Assembly: GCA_041687295.1 (NCBI GenBank)
Contig: JAWLCG010000284.1
Location: 1-6,688 of the forward strand
DNA length: 6,688 bases
DNA from: JAWLCG01 sp041687295
GTDB taxonomy: Bacteria; Planctomycetota; Phycisphaerae; SM23-33; FEN-1343
Direction: 5' to 3'
Below are positions 1-5,593 of the stretch, one piece after another; within the stretch, counting starts at the first letter, position 1, and each line of letters begins with the position of its first letter. The notes under the pieces were generated by a model, which was not told where the DNA came from, ran no database searches, and saw only the letters and a list, made by a program, of their open reading frames with translations. The position numbers were made by a program, and so were the translations under genes.

Positions 1-148
1 GCTGCCGCCGCTCGCGCTTCCACTCGGCCAGCAACCAGGCCGCCAGGGCCTCGCTGCGCCGCCGGCGGTCCATCTCGGGCTTGTCCTCCACGGCCACGTC
101 GAACTCCCAATCGCCCACCCGCTCGGGCGCCTCAGGCAGTGCCACCAT
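1..148 (-). CDS. Hypothetical protein downstream of the capsid gene (N-terminal part only)
   Basis: The reading frame starts at ATG 148 on the minus strand and runs off the left edge of the window, giving 49 residues (MVALPEAPERVGDWEFDVAV at the start). An AAGGAGG ribosome site (157-163) lies 8 bases before the ATG and decides the start. The visible part is acidic at first and then turns into a charged, probably helical stretch rich in Arg, Glu and Trp (MDRRRRSEALAAWLLAEWKR). It is transcribed in the same direction as the capsid gene, 83 bases after it, with a strong hairpin between. Genes in this position in Mu-like and HK97-like phages are often small head-completion or head-tail connector proteins, but nothing in these 49 residues identifies a family. 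Being a real gene is likely; its function is unknown. Confidence 0.65.
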   Translation of the reverse strand, partial: MVALPEAPERVGDWEFDVAVEDKPEMDRRRRSEALAAWLLAEWKRERRQ

Positions 149-178
149 CCAGAGATCCTCCTTGAGAGATGCCCGGGC

Positions 179-212
179 GGGCCCGGCGCGGGACGATGCC
201 CGCGCCGGGCCC
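179..212 (-). promoter_or_regulatory. Strong GC-rich hairpin between capsid gene and next gene
   Basis: Two 14-base arms (179-192 and 199-212) are perfect reverse complements around a 6-base loop (193-198). All arm bases are G or C. The hairpin begins 20 bases after the capsid stop codon in the direction of transcription. No run of T follows on either strand, so it is not a classic intrinsic terminator. It could slow or stop transcription after the highly expressed capsid gene, or protect the 3' end of a processed capsid mRNA. The structure is seen directly; the role is inferred. Confidence 0.6.
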
Positions 213-231
213 TTCACCGCCGCCGTCAGCC

Positions 232-2061
232 CTACGCCTGGCCCTTGCTGCGCACCGCCGCCCGCGGGTCGGCCAGGGCGGCCCCGAAGTCGTGGTACAC
301 CCGCCAGGCCACTGCCAGGCGTTCCACGGACTGATCGAGCCCGAAGAACTCCACCGTTGGCGTCTGCTTGCCGTGCAGGAACGCCACGATCATCGGCACC
401 GCGGTGGGCTTGGTGAACAGGTACCAGTGCCTGCTGCTGGCGGCCGAGCCGAACTTGACGGCGTTGCTCAGCCGCGGCTCCACCTCCAGGTTCACCGCCC
501 TCCGCACGCTGTTGCCCGTCGGCACGTCCTCGGCCCGCTGGACGTACTCCGACTCCAGCAGCATCCGGGCGGTCGGCTCCAGCTCCGGCGTCACCAGCAG
601 CGTCGCTGGCCGCAGGTCCAGGTCGTTGCCCTCCTCGTCGCGCTGCGTCCGCATCAGAGCGATGGCCCGCGCCAGCGCCTCGATGGTCAGCGCGCTGTCG
701 GCCCCGTCCATGTAGTTGCCGTTGCCGACGCTGAAGAACCCGCCCGCGTTGTCCAGCAGCACCTCGTAGGCCAGGTCGGACACCTTCCGCATCGCCATGC
801 GGCCGTAGCTGGCGGCGGCCTCCTCGAACACCGACAGGTCGTCGTTGACGAGGTCCCGCCTGTCGATGCTGAGCATCTTGCCGAAGGTGTCCACCGCGTA
901 CGACACCAGCGCCTCGCCCGCGCCGCCGTGGCGAAGCTCACCGCCCGGGGCCACCTGCTCCAACTGCCCGGTCCACGTCGGCCGAATGGCGGTGTTGGGC
1001 TTGAAGTCGTTCGTGCTGCGGATCGCGCAGAACGCCCGCCACGAGGCCGGCGTCTCGTTGTAGCTGTCCAGCAGCACCTTGTTGGCCGCGTTGCCCAAGG
1101 CCGTCGGCAGCGACATCGTGGACAGCGCCGCCTTCACCAGCTCCATCCGGCTCGTGGGCGCCTCCCGCCCGTCCATCTGCAGGGCGGCCCGGCACAGGTC
1201 GATCATGCTGGTCGCGCCCAGCCGCTCGGCCTGCTCCATCGCCATCGGGCCCAGCGCCCGCTCGCCCAGACCGATGTGACCCATGTGCGTCAGCAGCGCG
1301 GCTTCGAGGACGCTGCCCGTGGCGACGGCCGGCTCGCTACGCCAGGTCACCGGCGGCTTCGGCCTGCCGGCCCGCAGCACCTCGAGCTCCGTGCGGTTCT
1401 CGTCCCAGCCCTCCTCGATGGCGCGGGCCTGGATCTGCGGGTGCCGCTCCCCGCAGATGGCCGCGATGTTCGCCACGCGCCGCCCCTCGTCCGTCTGCTC
1501 CCGCCCCTGAACGTCCTGCACCTGAGCTTCCACAGTCTCCTCCTTGTTCCTTGAGGCCGCGATGGAGACGGCCGTGCCGCCGTCGCAGCCGATGCCCACC
1601 ACCGACACTTCCCGCAGTCGGCCCTTCGTGACGAGCACCAGCCCGCCCGCCGGGGCCTCGATCTCCCGTCCGTTCACCGCCGCCCGCTGGCCCGCCCGCA
1701 GGGCCCGCCGCTCAAGCACCTCCACGCCCACGCTGGCCTGCCAAGGAAAGCCGTTCTTCGAGGCGTCCACGATCTCCCGCGCCGCCGCCGTGGTGGCCGA
1801 GATCGAGCCGGTCACCACCAGCCGGTGCTCCCGCACCTCGGCCTGCCCGTGGCCCACGACGCCCCGGCGGCTGGAGTCGTGGTCCGAGAGGATCGCCACG
1901 CCGCCCGAGGCGTCCAGCCCGGCCAAATCGATCACCACATCCCCCCAGCCCGGCACCCGCATGATCCCGCCCGTATAGGCCACGATGGCCACCGAGGGCA
2001 GCCTGCGCATGTCCACGGCCGCCTCGAGCCGAAGACCCTCCATCACCTGCACGTCCGTCAT
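232..2061 (-). CDS. Prohead protease / Mu gpT-like major capsid protein fusion
   Basis: A 609-residue protein joins a phage maturation protease to the shell-forming major capsid protein. Residues about 1-170 look like an HK97-type (S78) prohead protease: a His in ILSDHD (His61), a Ser in the WQASVGVEV stretch (Ser110) and a Glu in LREVSVVGIG (Glu151) sit where the catalytic His, Ser and acidic residue fall in that family. Residues about 172-195 are a polar, Glu/Gln-rich linker. Residues about 195-300 are mostly helical and may act as the scaffold or delta region. Residues about 300-609 match the Mu gpT-type capsid fold, with landmarks SWRAFCAIRSTNDFKPN, LSIDRRDLVNDDLS and HWYLFTKP. The start is ATG 2061, overlapping the upstream stop as TGATG, with AAGGAG 8 bases before it, which implies translational coupling. 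An open frame continues further upstream to 2844, but there it is only a shadow of the upstream gene. In known phages the protease cleaves the scaffold part during head maturation. The family call is firm; domain borders are rough. Confidence 0.9.
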   Translation of the reverse strand: MTDVQVMEGLRLEAAVDMRRLPSVAIVAYTGGIMRVPGWGDVVIDLAGLDASGGVAILSDHDSSRRGVVGHGQAEVREHRLVVTGSISATTAAAREIVDASKNGFPWQASVGVEVLERRALRAGQRAAVNGREIEAPAGGLVLVTKGRLREVSVVGIGCDGGTAVSIAASRNKEETVEAQVQDVQGREQTDEGRRVANIAAICGERHPQIQARAIEEGWDENRTELEVLRAGRPKPPVTWRSEPAVATGSVLEAALLTHMGHIGLGERALGPMAMEQAERLGATSMIDLCRAALQMDGREAPTSRMELVKAALSTMSLPTALGNAANKVLLDSYNETPASWRAFCAIRSTNDFKPNTAIRPTWTGQLEQVAPGGELRHGGAGEALVSYAVDTFGKMLSIDRRDLVNDDLSVFEEAAASYGRMAMRKVSDLAYEVLLDNAGGFFSVGNGNYMDGADSALTIEALARAIALMRTQRDEEGNDLDLRPATLLVTPELEPTARMLLESEYVQRAEDVPTGNSVRRAVNLEVEPRLSNAVKFGSAASSRHWYLFTKPTAVPMIVAFLHGKQTPTVEFFGLDQSVERLAVAWRVYHDFGAALADPRAAVRSKGQA

Positions 2062-2771
2062 CAATGCTGCTCCTTGTCGCGCTTCTCGAAGTGCGTCCGC
2101 ATCGCCGTCACCAGGGCCTTGCGCTGGGCCCGGCGCGACTCGTCCACGAGCTGCTCCAGCAGGGCCTCGGCCACCTCGTCCATCACCTGGCCCCGCTCGT
2201 AGAGCCGGATGGGCAGGTAGTCGGCCATCGCCGCCCGCAGCGGCCCCTCCCGCGTCTCGGCCAGGCGATCCATCGTCGCGTCGGCGTCCAGCCCATCCAG
2301 CAGGCGCCGGGCCCGCTCGTCCAGATCCCACCGCCGCCCGGCCGCGTCCACCTCGGCCTGCAGCTCCCAGACGGTCTTCTTCTCGTCGTGCCGCCCGGGC
2401 AGCCAGTACCGCATCCGCTCGAGCTGCATGCCGAAGTCGATCACCCTCTGCACTTCCCATACCAGCCGGTTGCCCTCCTTGTCGGGCATATCCATGTGCC
2501 CATGCCGAATGCAGTAGTCGAAGTGCTTGCGCGTGGCGCGGTAGCCCAGCCCCGCCAGCATCCGGAAGGCCGCCTCCGTCTCCAGGGGGAAGGCGTACTC
2601 GTACCGCCCGCCCGAGCGCCGGCGGATCGCCTCCACGTACCGCTCGATCTGGTGCCGCATCCGCCGCCGGCCGATCTCCAGCCAGTCCCTGGCCCCGCCG
2701 GGCCCGCCGAAGTACGCCCCGGCCTCCAGGTCCTCCCGGCCCACCGTGGGCCGATCCCGCTGCTCCGTCAT
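2061..2771 (-). CDS. Hypothetical protein, first gene of the capsid operon
   Basis: A 236-residue protein that I do not recognise. ATG 2771 is chosen over ATG 2801 because a near-perfect GGAAGGAGG site lies 5 bases before it. The protein is rich in Arg, Glu and Leu and looks almost wholly helical, with no signal peptide or membrane segment. Residues about 65-125 (AAFRMLAGLGYRATRKHFDY, then RHGHMDMPDKEGNRLVWEVQ) loosely resemble a winged helix-turn-helix of MerR type: a helix pair, a short GH-M-P wing with an Asp-Lys-Glu-Gly turn, then an aromatic and a further helix. The C-terminal half (about 130-236) is a run of charged helices that could be a coiled coil. It overlaps the protease-capsid gene by one base (TGATG). 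It could be a regulator, an accessory head protein or a scaffold-like protein. The gene is secure, the function is not. Confidence 0.85.
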   Translation of the reverse strand: MTEQRDRPTVGREDLEAGAYFGGPGGARDWLEIGRRRMRHQIERYVEAIRRRSGGRYEYAFPLETEAAFRMLAGLGYRATRKHFDYCIRHGHMDMPDKEGNRLVWEVQRVIDFGMQLERMRYWLPGRHDEKKTVWELQAEVDAAGRRWDLDERARRLLDGLDADATMDRLAETREGPLRAAMADYLPIRLYERGQVMDEVAEALLEQLVDESRRAQRKALVTAMRTHFEKRDKEQH

Positions 2772-2802
2772 CGCAACCTCCTTCCCGCGGCCATGCCGCA
2801 TG

Positions 2803-2836
2803 TACGCCTATGATAGCACCGCATATGCGGTATACC
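2803..2836 (-). promoter_or_regulatory. Candidate promoter with palindromic operator for the phage operon
   Basis: On the minus strand a good -10 box (TATCAT, 2810-2815) lies 38 bases before ATG 2771. Just upstream of it is a perfect 14-base palindrome (ACCGCATATGCGGT, 2818-2831) overlapping a second, 8-base palindrome (GGTATACC, 2829-2836). No good -35 box is present at 17-19 bases. A poor -35 with a palindrome in the spacer is what activator-dependent or repressed promoters look like. A partial half-site (CCGCATGTACGC) lies closer to the gene near 2796-2807. The palindrome is seen directly; promoter function is inferred. Confidence 0.4.
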
Positions 2837-2911
2837 GTGGCCAAAAAAGAAAGGCCGGGCCGAACGTTCCGTATCTGTACCCTCGGCCGCTACGGCCTCA
2901 CCCGCACTGCC

Positions 2912-2964
2912 CCCGTCATTAGTTACCTATGCCGTCCGCAGCCCAGCGCTCCGGTAAATCCGCC
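2912..2964 (+). repeat. 53-base direct repeat, copy 1
   Basis: This copy matches 3204-3256 at 45 of 53 positions by eye, with a 22-base perfect core at 2922-2943 that begins GTTACCTATGCCGTCCGCAG. The two copies are 292 bases apart. In one frame both copies read YLCRPQPxAPxNPP. Several differences are third-codon-position changes, so the repeat may derive from coding DNA, although no intact gene is present now. The CCTATGCCG within this copy is also repeated in inverted form 40 bases downstream, at 2976-2984. Confidence 0.7.
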
Positions 2965-3165
2965 GGAATTCTGCCCGGCATAGGGTTATTTGCCGCAGAG
3001 GGCTCCGGATCGGGGACGAAGTTGGGAATTCGTCAGAAAAACTTCCGGAGGGTCCCTCTACTGTTCTTTTTCTGCGGCAGGGGCGGTTTCGTTACAGGAA
3101 TTCCGCCCACTATGCTTATTGCCGCACCCCCTCCGGATTTAGCGGGGAATCCGGGGGCCCGGCGA

Positions 3166-3191
3166 AGAAAGTTCCAGATGTGGAACTTTCT
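3166..3191 (+). repeat. Perfect 11-bp inverted repeat with a 4-base loop
   Basis: AGAAAGTTCCA (3166-3176) and TGGAACTTTCT (3181-3191) are exact reverse complements around GATG. Outside them, GGGGGCCC occurs on both sides (3153-3160 and 3199-3206). Its GGGCCC is self-complementary, so the structure could extend as a second outer stem. There is no T-run after either arm, so a terminator is unlikely. It could be a protein-binding site, a cruciform or part of a structured RNA leader. Confidence 0.6.
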
Positions 3192-3203
3192 GCTCTGCGG
3201 GGG

Positions 3204-3256
3204 CCCTTCATTGGTTACCTATGCCGTCCGCAGCCGGGCGCACCGGCGAATCCTCC
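3204..3256 (+). repeat. 53-base direct repeat, copy 2
   Basis: This is the second copy of the 2912-2964 repeat (45 of 53 positions identical, perfect core 3214-3235). It begins right after the hairpin at 3166-3191 and its outer GGGGGCCC, whereas copy 1 has no such hairpin before it. It lies about 60 bases before the candidate promoter of the rightward cassette. Confidence 0.7.
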
Positions 3257-3317
3257 TCAACCTGTTACTTCCGCAAGACGCCCGAATGTGTCCCGCCGGA
3301 ATCCCCGGAAAGCTCGA

Positions 3318-3346
3318 TTGACGCCGCTGTCGGCCCGTGTTACCCT
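3318..3346 (+). promoter_or_regulatory. Candidate sigma70 promoter of the rightward cassette
   Basis: TTGACG (3318-3323) and TACCCT (3341-3346) are separated by exactly 17 bases. The -35 matches consensus at five of six positions; the -10 is weaker, keeping the TA and final T. Transcription from it would start near 3353 and leave about 70 bases before ATG 3424. This fits 3424 as the start codon and argues against the more upstream ATG at 3337, which would lie before the transcript begins. It is read from consensus only. Confidence 0.4.
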
Positions 3347-3423
3347 CTGCCCATCGGCCCGCAGGTGGGGTTGTACGTCCAGTTCGCGGCGCGGGCCAAA
3401 AGCCAGTCAATGCTGGGGTTCCG

Positions 3424-4413
3424 ATGGGCGACGACAGCGCAACGCGTACGGGCAACGACGGCTCGACAGCCGCGCAGCCGCCCGTCTACGAACACCTGCA
3501 CCAGCACGGCCCGCTGGCCATCATGCACCTGTTCAACGGCCCGCCGGAGGCCATCCCCCGCTACGACCTGGCCGAGATGAACCTCATCTGCGCCTTCGGC
3601 CTGCCCGGCACCGAGGACATGGACATGGGGGCCATGCTGCGGCTGCTCGACACTTGGGCCAGCCGCGTGGCCGTGTTCACCCGGCAGAACCGCCCGCTGT
3701 TCGAGTCGGGCCGCCTGGGCTTCGAGTCGCTGGCCGAGTACCAGGTCGGCTCGATGATCCACGTCGTCACCCGCGAGTTCGGCGTCCGCTACAATCCCGA
3801 GCGGATGGCCGATCCGGACAACTTCAGCGACCCGGCCGACACCTTCATCCACGGCATCCTCGGCCCGCGTCGCATGGGCACCTGCGCCTCCCTGCCGGTG
3901 CTGTTCACGGCCCTGGGCCGCCGGCTGGGCTACCCGCTCAAGCTGGTGGAGGCGCCGGGGCACCTGTTCTACCGCTGGGACGAGCCGGGCCGGCGGTTCA
4001 ACGTCGAATACCACGAGCAGGGCATGAATTGCCTGCCCGATGAGCACTACCGCCAGTGGCCCCAGCCTTGGCCGCCGGCCCTCCTCGAGCAGGAGCGACG
4101 GCACCCGACGTACCTGATCTCGCTGACGCCGCGGCAGGAGTTGGCCCTGTGCGCTACCTTGCGGGCCCAGAGCCTGGACTACGTCGGCGGCCGGCGACAC
4201 GAGGCCGCCAGCACCATGCAGGTGGCCCATCGCCTCTGGCCGTCGCATCGCAACGGCGTCTGGATGAACCATCTCGTCACGAAAGCCCGTTACCCGGAGC
4301 GCGACTTCCCGTCGCTGCCGTGCGAGCAGACGGCTGGCCGGGCCGTCGTGCAGGAAGCCGCCCGGCAAGGGCTCCTGCAGCCGGCGGCCGCCATTCGACA
4401 GCAGAGAGGCTGA
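3424..4413 (+). CDS. Transglutaminase-like / SirB1-type protein
   Basis: A 329-residue protein with a transglutaminase-fold core similar to SirB1-type (transglutaminase-like core 2) proteins. The landmark is FIHGILGPRRMGTCASLPVL (residues 141-160), with the likely catalytic Cys154 in GTCAS, followed by RRLGYPLKLVEAPGHLFYRW, with His180 in PGHLF. The third, acidic position falls in RFNVEYHEQG (191-200), where Asn193 or Glu195 stands in place of the usual Asp, so peptidase or acyl-transfer activity is uncertain. Residues about 235-285 look like one or two TPR-like helical hairpins, as seen at the C-terminus of SirB1 proteins. There is no signal peptide, so it should be cytoplasmic. The start at 3424 follows a weak GGGG site; 3337 is the alternative. 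The RHS gene begins 11 bases after its stop, so the two are probably co-transcribed. It might modify, fold or cleave the neighbouring toxin, or be unrelated to it. Confidence 0.85.
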   Translation: MGDDSATRTGNDGSTAAQPPVYEHLHQHGPLAIMHLFNGPPEAIPRYDLAEMNLICAFGLPGTEDMDMGAMLRLLDTWASRVAVFTRQNRPLFESGRLGFESLAEYQVGSMIHVVTREFGVRYNPERMADPDNFSDPADTFIHGILGPRRMGTCASLPVLFTALGRRLGYPLKLVEAPGHLFYRWDEPGRRFNVEYHEQGMNCLPDEHYRQWPQPWPPALLEQERRHPTYLISLTPRQELALCATLRAQSLDYVGGRRHEAASTMQVAHRLWPSHRNGVWMNHLVTKARYPERDFPSLPCEQTAGRAVVQEAARQGLLQPAAAIRQQRG

Positions 4414-4424
4414 AAGGGGATACC

Positions 4425-5309
4425 ATGGTTACAGGCACTGCAAAGAACACGACTTACAGCACAGGACCCGAAAGCGACCAGGGAAGCCACATGGCCTACC
4501 CTCGGCCTCGCCACTATGACCCGAACGTCGGGCGTTTCACGCGGATGGACGGCTTTCCCGGCGTCCTCTCGGAACCGCTGTCACTGCACAAGTACGTCTA
4601 CTGCAACAACGACCCCATCAACCGCGTCGACCCAAGCGGCAACTTCAGCCTGACACACCTTGCGATATCGACTGGCATTGGCGCAGCACTTGGAGGAATT
4701 GCTGGCGGAACTTACGCGCACATCACCAACCAAAGCATCTGGAAGGGTGCTTTGGTTGGTGCTGGACTAGGCGCTGTTGCGGGGGCGAGCCTATATATGC
4801 TCTGGGCCGGTGTCTCAAGCGCAGCGTCCGGTGGCCTCCAGCGGTTTTTCTATAACCCGAGGGCATTCACAACCATTTCAAAGCAGTACTGGCAGCACTT
4901 TGGGCCTGCAACTGGCCGCAGTCTGCACCACTGGCTCATTCCGCAGCGGTGGTCTTGGATTCCCCAGGGGGTCCGCAATGCAGGTTTCAACCTACTGCGG
5001 ATGCCCAAGCTACTACCGGGCTCATTGGGGCTGAACCAGTGGATGGGATTGGCGATCCGCTGGGGTGGCCGACGCCTCATTGTTGCGATGGTTGTCGAGA
5101 ATGGCATCAAAGTACTGATCCCTGTGACTGCTGTGGCCACTTATCACACAGGTGCTTGGTTGGGCAGTGAGTTGGCAGAGGCGGCCGTTGATTTGTTAGG
5201 GGGTGGCACAGCCACTCCTCTGCAGCTATCGCCGGAACAAGAGCGGCAGCTACAGGATGATGCGGGGCGCGCGCTAGAGGAGGAGCTGAACGTGGCTGGA
5301 ACGTATTGA
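4425..5309 (+). CDS. Mini-RHS core protein with C-terminal LHH (HNH/Endo VII-like) toxin candidate
   Basis: A 294-residue protein that keeps only the tip of an RHS protein. Residues 1-23 are not RHS-like. Residues about 29-73 are the RHS-associated core: RHYDPNVGRFTRMDG, then YVYCNNDPINRVDPSGN, ending in the DPSGN motif after which toxin domains are normally attached. Residues about 77-135 form a Gly/Ala-rich, membrane-like stretch (GIGAALGGIAGGTY, GALVGAGLGAVAGASLYML). Residues about 140-215 hold SLHHWLIPQ, then RNAGFNLLRMP and LNQWMG, a layout like LHH/HNH-type nuclease toxins, but the second metal-binding His expected near LNQWMG is Asn/Gln. A further hydrophobic stretch lies at 218-240. 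The usual long RHS beta-cage (over 1,000 residues) is absent. The start is ATG 4425 with AAGGGGA 4 bases before it; upstream frame is a shadow of the previous gene. It may be an orphan toxin module or a decayed RHS tail that gained its own start. The RHS core call is firm; the nuclease call is moderate. Confidence 0.85.
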   Translation: MVTGTAKNTTYSTGPESDQGSHMAYPRPRHYDPNVGRFTRMDGFPGVLSEPLSLHKYVYCNNDPINRVDPSGNFSLTHLAISTGIGAALGGIAGGTYAHITNQSIWKGALVGAGLGAVAGASLYMLWAGVSSAASGGLQRFFYNPRAFTTISKQYWQHFGPATGRSLHHWLIPQRWSWIPQGVRNAGFNLLRMPKLLPGSLGLNQWMGLAIRWGGRRLIVAMVVENGIKVLIPVTAVATYHTGAWLGSELAEAAVDLLGGGTATPLQLSPEQERQLQDDAGRALEEELNVAGTY

Positions 5310-5313
5310 CCAC

Positions 5314-5577
5314 ATGCCACAACGCACCATGGATGAAGAAGTAGCACAACTGAAGAAGAACCGAGCCAAGTCGGCGGCCGCGTTGCGCGTGTATGTGACG
5401 CTGCTCATCGTGGAGGCAATCGTACTTTGGCTGCTACATGTTACATTACGTCTGCCGGCATGGATCGTGCTGTCGTTACTTGCGCTTCAGGTAGCTTTCA
5501 TCCTTGGAGATGTCGTCAACATTCTGGTGATTAACACTAAGCTCCGAAAGAATGCCGATGGTCATGGACGAAGGTGA
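5314..5577 (+). CDS. Small two-TM membrane protein (possible immunity or accessory protein)
   Basis: An 87-residue protein that I do not recognise. A charged N-terminus (residues 1-22, MDEEVAQLKKNRAKSA) is followed by two strongly hydrophobic segments, about 24-44 (LRVYVTLLIVEAIVLWLL) and 49-73 (AWIVLSLLALQVAFILGDVV). A basic tail follows (KLRKNADGHGRR). Both ends are therefore probably cytoplasmic, forming a helical hairpin in the inner membrane. It starts 4 bases after the RHS stop, so it is in the same operon; no strong ribosome site is visible and translational coupling is likely. Met6 (5329) is an alternative start. Position just after an RHS toxin suggests an immunity role, and a membrane protein would make sense if the toxin acts at or crosses the membrane. 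This is inference from position only. Confidence 0.65.
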   Translation: MPQRTMDEEVAQLKKNRAKSAAALRVYVTLLIVEAIVLWLLHVTLRLPAWIVLSLLALQVAFILGDVVNILVINTKLRKNADGHGRR

Positions 5578-5593
5578 TATAGAGGTCACAGGG

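Larger units (their letters stand above)
2772..3423. other. Divergent intergenic region, repeat-rich, no convincing gene
   Basis: About 650 bases separate the leftward phage operon from the rightward cassette. Short frames cross it, but none has a ribosome site or recognisable protein. It holds the two 53-base direct repeats, the 3166-3191 hairpin, an inverted pair CCTATGCCG (2927-2935) and CGGCATAGG (2976-2984), a GACGAA/TTCGTC stem (3015-3034), a GGGCGG/CCGCCC stem (3081-3108), and many short variants of CTCCGGAT, CCGGAAT and GTTAnnTnnGCCGC. It is less GC-rich than the flanking genes and contains oligo-A and oligo-T runs near 2843, 3036 and 3066. The candidate promoters of both operons sit at its two ends. 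The repeat density suggests either a decayed repeat element or structured RNA. Confidence 0.6.

Noticed and set aside
169..1554. Long plus-strand frame opposite the capsid gene
   Set aside because: His/Arg/Gln-rich composition typical of antisense frames in high-GC DNA, no ribosome site, and the opposite strand encodes a clear protein family.
2062..2844. Upstream extension of the capsid-gene frame (open frame to 2844)
   Set aside because: It is a shadow of the real gene at 2061-2771, which has a strong ribosome site, and the Ala/Gly/Arg-rich translation is typical of out-of-frame high-GC DNA.
2912..3256. CRISPR array or integron attC sites as an explanation of the repeats
   Set aside because: Only two copies 292 bases apart, without regular spacers, and no GTTRRRY / RYYYAAC box pair.
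2929..3321. 130-residue plus-strand frame in the intergenic region
   Set aside because: No ribosome site, no recognisable protein, and it crosses hairpins and repeats. It may contain decayed coding DNA but cannot be supported as a gene.
3340..4368. Long minus-strand frame opposite the transglutaminase-like gene
   Set aside because: Antisense shadow; the plus strand has recognisable motifs and operon context.
4056..4424. N-terminal extension of the RHS frame
   Set aside because: It overlaps the transglutaminase-like gene in another frame, and a good ribosome site precedes ATG 4425.
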